Source of the DNA: Dehalococcoidia bacterium
GTDB lineage: Bacteria; Chloroflexota; Dehalococcoidia; Lucifugimonadales; VXLM01
DNA: 56,453 bases
Direction: 5' to 3'
NCBI GenBank assembly: GCA_009841605.1
Contig: VXLM01000018.1
Coordinates: forward strand, 1 to 56,453
This document shows positions 9,176-18,251 of the stretch, piece after piece. The notes below the pieces were generated by a model. The model saw only the letters and a program-made list of their open reading frames with translations, had not been told where the DNA came from and did no database searches. Numbering within the stretch: position 1 is the stretch's first letter; every line of letters starts with the position of its first letter. Made by a program: the position numbers and the translations under genes.

Positions 9176-9646
9176 GTGAAAGTCCCAGTGGACATAACGG
9201 TCAATGGGTGCGCGTACAGCGAGGAGGTGGAACCGCGGCAGTTGCTCGTCCACTTCATCCGCGAGAACGCCGCGCTCACAGGCACCAAGATCGCGTGCGA
9301 CACGAGTCAGTGCGGGTCTTGCACCGTCACGATGGACGGGGTCAGCGTGAAGTCATGTACGGTCCTTACCGCACAGGCCAGCGGCTCCTGTATAACGACG
9401 GTCGAAGGGCTGTCGGACGGTGTTGAACTGCATCCGCTGCAGGAAGCCTTCTGGAACAACCACGGGCTCCAATGCGGGTTCTGCACTCCGGGAATGATCA
9501 TGGCGGCGAGCGAGCTGCTCCGCACCAACCCCGACCCCTCGCGAGAGGAGATCCGGGAGGGGCTGGAGGGCAACATCTGCCGCTGCACCGGATATCAAAA
9601 CATCGTGCTGGCGGTCGAAGACGCCGCACGGGCGATGGGAGGTTAG
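9176..9646 (+). CDS. coxS: Aerobic CO dehydrogenase/xanthine oxidase-family small (2Fe-2S) subunit
   Basis: 156 aa, GTG start with strong GGGAGG. It has the two four-cysteine clusters expected of the family: C41, C46, C49, C61 (plant-ferredoxin-type 2Fe-2S) and C100, C103, C135, C137 (second 2Fe-2S in the helical domain, with CGFCTPGM and CRCTGY). It passes electrons from the molybdenum site of the large subunit to FAD in the medium subunit. Complete and of normal length. Three bases separate it from coxL. Confidence 0.95.
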   Translation: MKVPVDITVNGCAYSEEVEPRQLLVHFIRENAALTGTKIACDTSQCGSCTVTMDGVSVKSCTVLTAQASGSCITTVEGLSDGVELHPLQEAFWNNHGLQCGFCTPGMIMAASELLRTNPDPSREEIREGLEGNICRCTGYQNIVLAVEDAARAMGG

Positions 9647-9649
9647 GCC

Positions 9650-12004
9650 ATGACGACAAGAGTATTCAGTTCAGGAATTCGTCGTCGTGAGGACCCCCGG
9701 CTCATTACGGGCCGCGCCTCGTATACGGACGACATCAAACTACCGGGCATGGCGTACGCGGCGATTCTTCGGAGCCCGTTCGCCCATGCGAACATCACGA
9801 GCATCGACACGAGCGGCGCGGCCGGCCAGCCCGGCGTAATCGCGGTCTACACCGGCGCGGACATCGAGGGGCATCTGAACCCGATTCCGTGCGCGTGGCA
9901 CATACCGGACTCCAACCTGATCATGCCGGACCACCCGGCCATCGCGAAGGACAAGGTCAGGTACGTCGGCGACGCCGTAGCGGTGGTGGTGGCCGAGAGC
10001 CGCTACCAGGCCGAGGACGCGCTCGAACACATCGACGTGGACTACGAGCCGCTCGACGTGACGATCAATCCCAAGGCGTCCGCCCAGGACGGCGCTGCGC
10101 AGATCCACGACGACGTGCCGAACAACGTCGCGTTCAAGTGGACGGTTGCGGGCGGAGAGATCGACGAGGCATTCGAGAAGGCGGACGTGGTCGTCAAGGA
10201 CACAATCAACCTTCAGCGGCTGATCCCGAACGCCATGGAGCCGCGCTCGGCGGTCGCCCAGTACGTGGCGGCAACCGGCAATCTCACGCTGTGGGGGACG
10301 ACGCAGAACCCGCACATCGCGCGATTCCTGAGCTCGGTGGTGACAGGAGTGGCCGAGCACAAGGTGCGAGTGATCGCGCCGGAGGTCGGCGGCGGATTCG
10401 GGAGCAAGATCCCGTACTATGCCGACGAGGCGATCACCTCCTTCTGCGCGATGCAGTTGGGCGTTCCCGTCAAGTGGACGGAGACGCGAAGCGAGAACTA
10501 CCAAGCGACGATCCACGGTCGCGATCACGTGGAAGAGCTTGAGATGGCGGCCACGAACGACGGAGAGATCCTGGGCCTGCGGACGACGGTCTACGCCGGA
10601 CTCGGCGCGTACCTGTCTACGGCGGCTCCGGGAGTCCCGACGATTCTTCACGGCCTGATGTATTCGGGCTCATACCACATCCCGGCGGTGTACGGCGACG
10701 TGTACGGCGTGTTCACGAACGCGACCCCTGTCGACGCCTATCGCGGGGCCGGACGGCCTGAGGCAACGACGCTCATCGAGCGGCTGGTCGACCTGGTCGC
10801 CGCCGAGACGGGCATCGATCCGGTGGAGGTACGCCGACGGAACCTGATCGAGGCGTTCGAGGAGAACCAGGACGTATCGACCGGCATCGTGTACGACAGC
10901 GGCGACTACGAGGCCGCGCTCGACAAGGCGGTCGACCACATCGGGTACGCCGACCTTCGCGCCAAGCAGGCATCGATGCGGGCGGAGGGGAAGCACATAG
11001 GCATAGGAGTCTGCTCCTACGTGGAGATATGCGGACTCGGCCCCTCGCAGGTCGCGGGAGCGGTAGGCTTCCAGGGGGGATTGTGGGAGAGCGCGATCGT
11101 GCGGTTCCACCCGACCGGCAAGGTACACGTGATGATCGGCTCCTCGCCGCACGGCCAGGGAGAGGAGACGACCTTCGCCCAGATCCTGGCGGGGGAGCTC
11201 GGCGTACCGGTGGACGACGTGGACGTGATCCACGGCGACACGGACAACACGCCGATGGGCTGGGGCACGTACGGCAGCCGGACGACGGCGGTATCCGGCG
11301 CCGCGATTGCGATAGCCAGCCGCAAGATCAAAGACAAGGCGAAGACGCTGGCGGCACACCTGCTGGAAGCGGACGCCGCCGACATCGAGTACGACGACGG
11401 GAAGTTCTTCGTCAAAGGTTCGCCCGACGAGCACAAGACGATCCAGGACATCGCGCTGATGGCGAACGTGGCGTGGGACATGCCGGAGGGCATGGAGCCG
11501 GGCCTCGAGGCCAGCGCGTTCTACGATCCTCCGAACTTCACGTACCCGTTCGGGACGCACATCGCGGTCGTTGAGCTCGACGCTTCGACGGGCCAGATCG
11601 AGCTGCAGAACTACGTCGCGGTGGACGACTGCGGCGTGCAGATCAACCCAATGATCGTCGAGGGACAGGTACACGGCGGCGTCGTGCAGGGCACGGGGCC
11701 GGTGCTGTGGGAAGGGGCCGTCTACGACGACGACGGCCAGCTGCTCACAGGCTCGCTGCTCGACTACGCGATGCCGCGAGCGGACAACTTCCCGGACATC
11801 GAGGTCCTGTCCAACACGACGGCTTCGCCGCACCACCCGCTGGGGGTCAAGGGCATCGGCGAGGCCGGGACCATCGCCTCGACCGCTGCGGTGTACAACG
11901 CGGCCATGGACGCTCTGAGGCCTCTGGGCGTGAACAGCGTGGACATGCCGCTGACGCCGGAGAAGGTGTGGAGCGCGATCAATCAAGCACAGAACGGAGG
12001 GTAG
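9650..12004 (+). CDS. coxL: Molybdenum hydroxylase large subunit, form II CoxL type
   Basis: 784 aa. It binds the molybdopterin cytosine dinucleotide and performs substrate hydroxylation. Seen: the motif VGGGFGSK near residue 246, the loop AYRGAGR at 363-369, and KGIGEAG near 740 with the conserved catalytic Glu. AYRGAGR marks form II; form I CO dehydrogenase carries AYxCSFR with a copper-binding Cys, which is absent. Substrate may therefore be a purine, aldehyde, nicotinate-like or another heterocycle rather than CO. It starts 3 nt after coxS and ends 3 nt before coxM, giving the order S-L-M rather than the M-S-L of the classical CO operon. Confidence 0.95.
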   Translation: MTTRVFSSGIRRREDPRLITGRASYTDDIKLPGMAYAAILRSPFAHANITSIDTSGAAGQPGVIAVYTGADIEGHLNPIPCAWHIPDSNLIMPDHPAIAKDKVRYVGDAVAVVVAESRYQAEDALEHIDVDYEPLDVTINPKASAQDGAAQIHDDVPNNVAFKWTVAGGEIDEAFEKADVVVKDTINLQRLIPNAMEPRSAVAQYVAATGNLTLWGTTQNPHIARFLSSVVTGVAEHKVRVIAPEVGGGFGSKIPYYADEAITSFCAMQLGVPVKWTETRSENYQATIHGRDHVEELEMAATNDGEILGLRTTVYAGLGAYLSTAAPGVPTILHGLMYSGSYHIPAVYGDVYGVFTNATPVDAYRGAGRPEATTLIERLVDLVAAETGIDPVEVRRRNLIEAFEENQDVSTGIVYDSGDYEAALDKAVDHIGYADLRAKQASMRAEGKHIGIGVCSYVEICGLGPSQVAGAVGFQGGLWESAIVRFHPTGKVHVMIGSSPHGQGEETTFAQILAGELGVPVDDVDVIHGDTDNTPMGWGTYGSRTTAVSGAAIAIASRKIKDKAKTLAAHLLEADAADIEYDDGKFFVKGSPDEHKTIQDIALMANVAWDMPEGMEPGLEASAFYDPPNFTYPFGTHIAVVELDASTGQIELQNYVAVDDCGVQINPMIVEGQVHGGVVQGTGPVLWEGAVYDDDGQLLTGSLLDYAMPRADNFPDIEVLSNTTASPHHPLGVKGIGEAGTIASTAAVYNAAMDALRPLGVNSVDMPLTPEKVWSAINQAQNGG

Positions 12005-12007
12005 GCC

Positions 12008-12877
12008 ATGTACGCATCGCAGACCGGATACCAACGAGCACGCTCGGTACAAGAAGCGGTATCTCTCCTCGCGGGGAACGAAGACGCTAAGGTGCTGGCG
12101 GGCGGGCACAGCCTTATCCCGCTGATGAAGCTCCGGCTTGCCTCCCCGTCGCTGCTGGTCGACATCGGCCAAGTGGACGAACTCAACAGCGGGGTGACCT
12201 GCAACGACGGGACGATATCGATATCGTCGCTGACGACCCACGCCACCATCACCTCGTCGGACATCGTGAAGAGCGACAGTCCGATGCTGGCGGAGGCTGC
12301 GGGCGTGGTCGGGGATCCGGCCGTCCGCAATCGCGGCACGATAGGGGGCAACCTCGCCCACTCCGACCCGGCCTCCGACCTGCCGACGGTGCTCACGGCG
12401 CTTGGCGCGACCATCAACATCACCGGCCCGAACGGGTCGAGGAGCGAGTGCGTCAGCGGGTTCATCCAGGGGCTGATGGAGAACAACCTCGGCTCGGACG
12501 AGATCATCACGAGCATCGACGTCCCCACAAAGGGAGCGAACCAAGGGATGGCGTACGCGAAGCTCTCGCACCCGGCGTCCCGGTACGCCGTCGTGGGCGC
12601 TGCGGCGTCGGTCACCGTCGAGGGCGGAACCATCACGGCGGCCAGCGTGGCCGTAGGCGGGGTACAGCCCGCACCGACCGTGGGCAGTTCCGTCGCGGCA
12701 AGTCTGGTAGGGAACGCGCCTACCGACGCGGCGCTCGACGAGGCCGCATCGGCCATCTGCAACGACATCGGCGACGACGTGCTGAGCGACATCTTCGCTT
12801 CCGAGGACTATCGCAAGGCGATGGCCGTCGTCTACACGCGACGCGCCCTGGGCTGCGCCGTGGAGTGCGCGGGCTAG
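12008..12877 (+). CDS. coxM: Molybdenum hydroxylase FAD-binding medium subunit
   Basis: 289 aa. The FAD-binding signatures AGGHSLIPLMKLR (near residue 32-44) and TIGGNLAHSDPASDLP (near 111-126) are intact, followed by the C-terminal CO dehydrogenase flavoprotein domain (about 175-285). It accepts electrons from the 2Fe-2S subunit and passes them to the respiratory chain or another acceptor. The start ATG lies 3 nt after coxL within GGAGGGTAGGCC. Normal length, no anomalies. Confidence 0.95.
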   Translation: MYASQTGYQRARSVQEAVSLLAGNEDAKVLAGGHSLIPLMKLRLASPSLLVDIGQVDELNSGVTCNDGTISISSLTTHATITSSDIVKSDSPMLAEAAGVVGDPAVRNRGTIGGNLAHSDPASDLPTVLTALGATINITGPNGSRSECVSGFIQGLMENNLGSDEIITSIDVPTKGANQGMAYAKLSHPASRYAVVGAAASVTVEGGTITAASVAVGGVQPAPTVGSSVAASLVGNAPTDAALDEAASAICNDIGDDVLSDIFASEDYRKAMAVVYTRRALGCAVECAG

Positions 12878-12973
12878 ACCGACACTAAGGACGAACAAGG
12901 TTTGAACAGGGGGGCGGGGGCAACCTCGCCCCCTCGTACGTTTGAGCCACCGAATTTCAACCGGAGAGGAACC

Positions 12974-13918
12974 TTGACGCAGACCGACCACACCGCGACC
13001 GTGCCGACCTCGGTCGACGAACTTCAGAAGGCCCTGCAGGAGAACCTGTACGTGGCCGACCGCAGCCTGGCGATATCCATCTACCTGGCGCTGAAGCTCA
13101 GGCGTCCGCTGTTCCTGGAGGGCGAGGCGGGCGTGGGCAAGACTGAGATAGCCAAGGTGCTCGCGGCGGCGCTGGACACCCGCCTGATCCGGCTGCAGTG
13201 CTACGAGGGTCTGGACGTCAACCAGGCGGTGTATGAGTGGAACTACTCGCGGCAGCTTCTAGAGATCCGGCTGCTGGAAGCGTCCGAGCGGTTCAGTGAG
13301 GGAGAGGCGGAGCAGGAGCTATTCAGCGAGAAATTCCTGATAAAGCGGCCGCTGCTGCAGGCCATCGAGTCGAGCGACGGAAAGCCGCCGGTGCTGCTCA
13401 TCGACGAGCTCGACCGCGCCGACGAGGAGTTCGAGGGATTCCTGCTGGAACTGCTCTCCGACTTTCAGATTACCATCCCGGAGCTCGGCACGTTCCGGGC
13501 AGAGGAGCCGCCCTACGTGATCATCACGTCCAACCGCACACGGGAGATACACGACGCGTTGAAGCGGCGGTGCCTGTACTACTGGATCGACTATCCCGAC
13601 TTCCAGAAGGAGGTCCAGATCGTCACGAACAAGGCGCCGGACGCTCCGAGGAAGCTGGCGGAGCAGGTCACGGCGTTCGTGCAGGAGCTTCGCACGGCGG
13701 AGCTGTACAAGGTGCCGGGCGTGGCTGAGACGCTCGACTGGACGGCGGCGCTCGTGGGACTGGACCAGACGGAGCTCGACCCCTCGGTGATCGACGATAC
13801 GCTCGGCATCATGCTCAAGTACCGCGAGGACGTGGAGGCGGTGCGCGGGGAGCAGACCCGAGCCCTGCTGAACCAGGCGACGAATCGAGGCGCGCGACGT
13901 GGCGGCAGGCGTGGCTGA
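12974..13918 (+). CDS. MoxR-type AAA ATPase, CoxD-like
   Basis: 314 aa from TTG 12974, chosen because GGAGAGGA lies just upstream; the open frame extends to 12902 without a good site. Walker A is GEAGVGKTE and Walker B LLIDELDRADEEFEG; ITSNRTRE is sensor 1. MoxR ATPases act with VWA partners to mature metalloenzymes; in the CO dehydrogenase operon CoxD does so for the active-site cluster. The following gene is the VWA partner, overlapping by 20 nt, so the two proteins are probably made together to activate the coxSLM enzyme. Confidence 0.9.
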   Translation: MTQTDHTATVPTSVDELQKALQENLYVADRSLAISIYLALKLRRPLFLEGEAGVGKTEIAKVLAAALDTRLIRLQCYEGLDVNQAVYEWNYSRQLLEIRLLEASERFSEGEAEQELFSEKFLIKRPLLQAIESSDGKPPVLLIDELDRADEEFEGFLLELLSDFQITIPELGTFRAEEPPYVIITSNRTREIHDALKRRCLYYWIDYPDFQKEVQIVTNKAPDAPRKLAEQVTAFVQELRTAELYKVPGVAETLDWTAALVGLDQTELDPSVIDDTLGIMLKYREDVEAVRGEQTRALLNQATNRGARRGGRRG

Positions 13919-15215
13919 CGCGGCGGGGGGACACATCCTCCATAACCTGCTGCTGTTCGGGCGGCTTCTTCGTCGCCTGGGCATGGACGTTCACGTTGGG
14001 CGGATGCTCGACGCAGTGGCGGTCATCGACGACATCGGTCTCGCGAAGAAGGGCGACTTTCGCGCCACGCTCCGAACGCTGCTCGTACACCGGAAGGACG
14101 ACCTTGCCCTGTTCGACGAGGCGTTCGACGTCTTCTGGCGGCAGCCGAAGGACCCGCAGACGACGATGGACCTGCGCTCGATGGGAGAGCAACGGCGGTT
14201 CCGCCAGCCGCAGGTGGGGCCTCCTCCGCCCGGCTCTTCGACGAACGGCGTGGACGAAGGGCAGGACGAGTCCGAGGAGGACATCGACAGGATCGACCTG
14301 ACCCGCACCTTCAGCGCGAGGGAGGTGCTTCGCAAGAAGAGCTTCGCGGAGTACACGCCGGACGAGTTCGCTCGTGCCCGGGCGATGATCGAGGAATTGC
14401 AGTGGGACCTGGGGCGGCGGCGGACGAGACGCTGGGGACGCGGGGACGGGAGGCAGCTCGATCTGCGAAGGGTGCTTAGAAGCAGCCTTCGATACGGTGG
14501 GGAGCCTGTACATCTCCCGACGAAGCGGCGCAAGACGACGCCGCGCAGGCTGGTGTTGATCTGCGACGTGAGCGGGTCGATGGAGCGGTACACTCGTATG
14601 CTGCTACAGTTCACCCACACGCTGTACGGCGGGTTGGACAACCGGGTGGAAGCGTTCCTGTTCGCCACGAGGCTGACCCGCGTGACGGGGCACTTGGACT
14701 ACCGAGACATCGACCGTGCAATCGGTGAGGTCTCGAAGGCGGTGCTGGACTGGTCGGGGGGAACGCGCATCGGCGACATTCTCAAGACGTTCAACTTCCG
14801 GTGGGCGAGGCGTGTGCTGGGATGGGGGTCGGTGGTGCTGGTCATCTCCGACGGGTGGGACAGGGGAGAGCCGGCCCTGTTCGGCAAGGAGATGGCGCGG
14901 CTTCAGCGGAGCAGTCACCGGCTGATATGGCTGAACCCTCTCGCGGGAGCGGAGAACTACGAGCCGTTGACGCGAGGGATGCGGGCGGCGATGCCGTACA
15001 TCGACGACCTGCTGCCCATCCACAACCTGGCGAGCCTCGAAGACCTTGCGCGGCACCTCAATACTCTGTCCGACAACCGACCGGAGAGGCGGCAGCACAT
15101 CGCACCGCCAGAGATTGAGGACGATCAGCCGGCTCCCGCGCGCGTCAGGGGATCGTCGAGGCACCGGGCGGCCAATCCGACGTTCAGGCACCCGCTGTGG
15201 GGACGTGAGGGGTGA
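13899..15215 (+). CDS. VWA-domain protein, CoxE-like
   Basis: 438 aa, GTG start inside the preceding ATPase gene. The C-terminal half is a von Willebrand A domain: MIDAS DVSGSM near residue 226, GGTRIGD near 290 and SDGWDRGE near 315. The N-terminal half is the helical CoxE-type region. CoxE family proteins pair with MoxR/CoxD ATPases in maturing molybdenum enzymes. It is the last gene of the cox set; the 102 bp that follow contain a TTCGAC...CTAGGG repeat fragment and no gene. Confidence 0.9.
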   Translation: MAAGVADAAGGHILHNLLLFGRLLRRLGMDVHVGRMLDAVAVIDDIGLAKKGDFRATLRTLLVHRKDDLALFDEAFDVFWRQPKDPQTTMDLRSMGEQRRFRQPQVGPPPPGSSTNGVDEGQDESEEDIDRIDLTRTFSAREVLRKKSFAEYTPDEFARARAMIEELQWDLGRRRTRRWGRGDGRQLDLRRVLRSSLRYGGEPVHLPTKRRKTTPRRLVLICDVSGSMERYTRMLLQFTHTLYGGLDNRVEAFLFATRLTRVTGHLDYRDIDRAIGEVSKAVLDWSGGTRIGDILKTFNFRWARRVLGWGSVVLVISDGWDRGEPALFGKEMARLQRSSHRLIWLNPLAGAENYEPLTRGMRAAMPYIDDLLPIHNLASLEDLARHLNTLSDNRPERRQHIAPPEIEDDQPAPARVRGSSRHRAANPTFRHPLWGREG

Positions 15216-15317
15216 GGCTGGGCTAGGCGGGAGCGGGCGAGAGGGTCTCGATGATGGGGGGACTTCACCCTTCGACAGGCTAGGGTGAGCGGGTATTCTT
15301 CGGACGACCTAGAGCAT

Positions 15318-15581
15318 CTATAGCTCGCGTCGGACTTCCCGGACGGCATCGACTGCGGAGACGCCCTCGGGCCAATGCTTGGTGATCTCCTCGGCGAGCC
15401 GATCCATTTCAGCTAGGATCTCGCTTGTTTCGTATTGCTCTGTTTTGGCACCCTCAATTGGTCTGAGCCTAGCTACAGGTCGTCCGCGATGCGTTATGAG
15501 AAACGTTTCGTTTGCGTCACGGACTCTGCGGATTATTTCGCTTGTCCGCGTCTTTAGTTCTGTTATTCCTACTTTGGTCAT
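15318..15581 (-). CDS. Phd/YefM-type antitoxin, no toxin partner nearby
   Basis: 87 aa from ATG 15581. The sequence has the family fold: VGITELKTRTSEIIRRV at the N-terminus (DNA-binding half) and FLITHRGRPVARLRP, then a charged helical tail that would clasp a toxin. Frames both upstream and downstream (15216-15317 and 15582-15652) hold no RelE, Doc or PIN toxin. It may be a solitary regulator or a relic. The frame is open upstream of ATG, but that part has no family similarity. Confidence 0.8.
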   Translation of the reverse strand: MTKVGITELKTRTSEIIRRVRDANETFLITHRGRPVARLRPIEGAKTEQYETSEILAEMDRLAEEITKHWPEGVSAVDAVREVRREL

Positions 15582-15652
15582 CGGGGCGTGCTCTGCTGTG
15601 ATTACTGACCTTTCTACGATATCCCTCGGACTATTGAAACGGCAAATCCGTG

Positions 15653-16408
15653 TTAGGGGTCGCGGCGCATGAGGCTGAAGGTCTGGCCGGTGGGGCCTTT
15701 TGGGGGCTGAGTGGCGAGGAAGAGGGCGATAGGCACGACGTCTTCGGGGGTCTTGATCCACTCGCTGTCGATCTGGAAGACGGAGTCCGGTCGGTCAGCG
15801 AATGTCCGCGCGACACGTTCGGTGAGGACGGGGCCGGGGATGAGCTCGTTGACGCTGATGTTGTGCTGCCACAGCTCCTGGGCGAGTACGCGGACGAGCA
15901 TGGATAGTCCGGCTTTCGCGGACGCATAGGCCGACTCGCCCGGTCTGCCGCGATGGCCTAGACCGGAGCCGATGGCGATGATCTTGCCGGCTCCACGTGT
16001 TTTGAGGTGGGGTATTGCGGCGTGGGCGGTGTGGTAGGAGCCGATGAGGTTGACCTGCACGGTGTTCGCCCACTCCTCGGGGCTGCCGCTCTCGATGTCG
16101 TGGCTGTCGTCGTAGTTGCCGCCCGCGTTGACGACGACGATATCTATGCCGCCGAATTCGCGGGAGGCGGTCTCGAATGCTCTGACGATGGAAGCGTAGT
16201 CCGTGACATCGGCTTGGACGGAGATCGCGGTGCCGCCGTTGTTCCGGATCTCGGCGACGGCTTGGTCGAGATCGGATCGGGTGCGGGCGACGCAGCATAC
16301 GGCGGCACCAGCGTTTGCGTAACCGATGGCGATTGCCTTGCCGATTCCTCGGCCAGCACCAGTGACGAGGGCTATTTTGCCGGAGAGTGGGCGGTCGTTT
16401 GAGGGCAT
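15653..16408 (-). CDS. Short-chain dehydrogenase/reductase
   Basis: 251 aa, classical SDR. TGAGRGIGKAI at residue 16-26 binds NAD(P); NAGG at about 93-96 stabilises the fold; the catalytic set is Ser of IAIGSGLG, Tyr and Lys of YASAK (near 161-165). PGPVLTER closes the substrate region. An Arg at ARTRSD after the second strand suggests preference for NADP. Substrate unknown. It stands 71 nt beyond the Phd gene and 139 nt from the ABC operon, with a hairpin repeat in the gap. Confidence 0.9.
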   Translation of the reverse strand: MPSNDRPLSGKIALVTGAGRGIGKAIAIGYANAGAAVCCVARTRSDLDQAVAEIRNNGGTAISVQADVTDYASIVRAFETASREFGGIDIVVVNAGGNYDDSHDIESGSPEEWANTVQVNLIGSYHTAHAAIPHLKTRGAGKIIAIGSGLGHRGRPGESAYASAKAGLSMLVRVLAQELWQHNISVNELIPGPVLTERVARTFADRPDSVFQIDSEWIKTPEDVVPIALFLATQPPKGPTGQTFSLMRRDP

Positions 16409-16471
16409 TGGGGTCTCCGGGGTTGCGTTACGGTTACTTCCAGTCGATTTTGGCCTACCAACGAGAGAGAA

Positions 16472-16508
16472 CCCTCACCCTAGCCCTCTCCCACGATGGG
16501 AGAGGGGA
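16472..16508. repeat. CCCTCACC hairpin repeat
   Basis: Second copy of the hairpin family (CCTCTCCC stem, loop ACGAT), located between the ABC operon end (16548) and the SDR start (16408). A truncated copy lacking the second arm lies at 17311-17330 at the end of the ATPase gene. Confidence 0.75.
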
Positions 16509-16547
16509 TAAATCGTCCCTCGACCTAGCTGTCATAGTCAGACGTTA

Positions 16548-17270
16548 TTAGGGCACGTCCATGGTGCGGAGGCGGTACTGGGCGAGGAAGAAGAATACGA
16601 GCGCGACACCTACGGCACCGACGATGGCGGCGGGGAAGGCTATCACGCGGTCTTCGAGGATTTCGAAGTTCTTGGCGTCGATGCCGTGGAGGAGGGAGAG
16701 CGTGTAGCCACGGACGCTGAGGTAGCGAACGCCAGTGAGGAATGAGCTGAGGAGGCCCTCCCACACGAGGACGTATACGAGGCCGTATGGCAGGGCGCGG
16801 GGGGTGATGAGTCCGGCCCAGGTAAAGATCGAGGCGTAGGCGGCGACACCGGCTAGGAGGGCTATGCCGACAGTGAGGACTGCGCTCATACTCCCTCCGA
16901 CCAGCGCGGTGGCGACGACGCCGCTCGCGACGACCACGGGGGCTGTCAGGACGAAGGTAGCGACCACTTTCGCGAGGGCGATGTGGACTCGCGAGATTGG
17001 CTTGAGGATGAGGTAGTAGAGCGTCCTGTCCTCAAGCTCGTTTCCGAAGGCGGCGGCGGCAATGGTCATCGTGACGATCGGCATGATTCCGCCGATTATC
17101 ATCGCGTCGATCATGCCTTCGACAAAGCCCTGGTCGTAGACGGCGCCATCGGGGTCTTGCCACTTGACGAGGAGGACGATCAGGGTTGGCAGGGACGCGA
17201 GGAAGACGATGAGGAGGACGCGCCATCGGCCGAGGAGCTGTCTGAGGGTTAGTCGAAATATCTGTTCCAT
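16548..17270 (-). CDS. ABC-2 type transporter permease
   Basis: 240 aa with about six hydrophobic segments (near 17-34, 57-75, 103-123, 130-152, 160-178 and 210-230) and no signal peptide. The stretch AFGNELEDRTLYYLILKPISR between the second and third segments is typical of ABC-2/NosY permeases. It is the last gene of a four-gene operon of two ATPase-permease pairs and should form the membrane part for the ATPase at 17322-18251, 51 nt upstream. Substrate unknown. Confidence 0.85.
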   Translation of the reverse strand: MEQIFRLTLRQLLGRWRVLLIVFLASLPTLIVLLVKWQDPDGAVYDQGFVEGMIDAMIIGGIMPIVTMTIAAAAFGNELEDRTLYYLILKPISRVHIALAKVVATFVLTAPVVVASGVVATALVGGSMSAVLTVGIALLAGVAAYASIFTWAGLITPRALPYGLVYVLVWEGLLSSFLTGVRYLSVRGYTLSLLHGIDAKNFEILEDRVIAFPAAIVGAVGVALVFFFLAQYRLRTMDVP

Positions 17271-17321
17271 CTAATGTCTCGTTTTGAATCTCGCTGTATG
17301 AGTTGAGGATTCACCCTCACC

Positions 17322-18251
17322 CTAGCCCTCCACTATGTAGCTGAAGACGCTCTCGAGCGACTCGTCCAAGGGTTCGACGCGCAGGAGGCGGATGTCTCGC
17401 TCCGCGGCCACGCGGGCGACCGAGCGCTGGAGCACTTCGACGTTCTTGCTGAGGACGACGACCTCGCCGTCCTCGGCCATGGATACCGATTCGATGCCGT
17501 CCATCTCGACGAGGGCGGATGCCATGGCGCGAGGGCTGTCGGAGACGACGCGGACGGTGTAGGGCTGCTCGTCGAGCTTGGCTCGGATGGCGCGGTAGTC
17601 GCCGGACGCGGCGAGCTTGCCGCTGACCATGAGGAGGATGCGGTCGGCGAGGGTCTCGACCTCCTCGAGAATGTGGGAAGAGATGAGGACTGTCTTGCCC
17701 TCGGAAGCCAGTTGGCGCATGAGGTCGTGGAACTCGATGCGCTGGCGGGGGTCGGTGCCGTTCAGCGGCTCATCGAGGATGAGCACGTCGGGTTGGTGCA
17801 CCATTGCCGCAGCCAGTCTCATGCGCTGTCTCATTCCTCTGGAGTAGCCGCCAAGCTTTCTGCCCTGCGCCTCGGTCATTCCGGCGCGCTCGATGGCAAC
17901 GTCGGCGGCCTCGGATACGTCGGTCACGCCGTGGAGCTTTGCGGAGAACTCAACGAACTCGCGGCCGGTGTAGAAGCCGTAGACGGCCTCATGCTCGGAC
18001 ATAATTCCGACGCGACGATAGAGGTCGGGATTGCCGCGAGGCGTTTGACCGAAGACGGCGACCGATCCGTCGGACGGGTCGGACAGGCCCTCGATCATCT
18101 TGAGGAGCGTGGTCTTGCCCGCGCCGTTCGGTCCCAAGAGTCCCGTGACACCCGGCTCAATCTCGAACGAAACGTCGTTCACGGCGACGACGCTGCCATA
18201 CCACTTGGATATGTTTTCCACCGAGATGACGGCGGGAGATTCGTCGGTCAT
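17322..18251 (-). CDS. ABC transporter ATP-binding protein (second pair)
   Basis: 309 aa from ATG 18251, which overlaps the stop of the preceding permease as ATGA; the longer frame to 18317 lies inside that gene and is rejected. Walker A GPNGAGKTT near residue 41, signature YSRGMRQRM, Walker B VLILDEPLNGTDP, and SSHILEE as the H-loop. The C-terminal domain (from about 220) is the type found in gliding/NatA-like exporters. Export of an unknown substrate or membrane remodelling is likely. Confidence 0.93.
   Translation of the reverse strand: MTDESPAVISVENISKWYGSVVAVNDVSFEIEPGVTGLLGPNGAGKTTLLKMIEGLSDPSDGSVAVFGQTPRGNPDLYRRVGIMSEHEAVYGFYTGREFVEFSAKLHGVTDVSEAADVAIERAGMTEAQGRKLGGYSRGMRQRMRLAAAMVHQPDVLILDEPLNGTDPRQRIEFHDLMRQLASEGKTVLISSHILEEVETLADRILLMVSGKLAASGDYRAIRAKLDEQPYTVRVVSDSPRAMASALVEMDGIESVSMAEDGEVVVLSKNVEVLQRSVARVAAERDIRLLRVEPLDESLESVFSYIVEG

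Noticed and set aside
9650..12004. True CO dehydrogenase
   Set aside because: The active-site loop is AYRGAGR; the AYxCSFR loop with the copper-binding Cys is missing.
10670..12991. 773-codon minus-strand open frame
   Set aside because: It is antisense to coxL and coxM, rich in Arg, His and Val, and has no recognisable domain. High GC creates long antisense frames here; similar ones at 5574-7589, 4284-5477 and 24469-26265 were rejected too.
15582..15761. An N-terminal extension of the Phd gene
   Set aside because: The extra 60 codons are Pro/Arg-rich, lack family similarity and overlap the end of the SDR gene.
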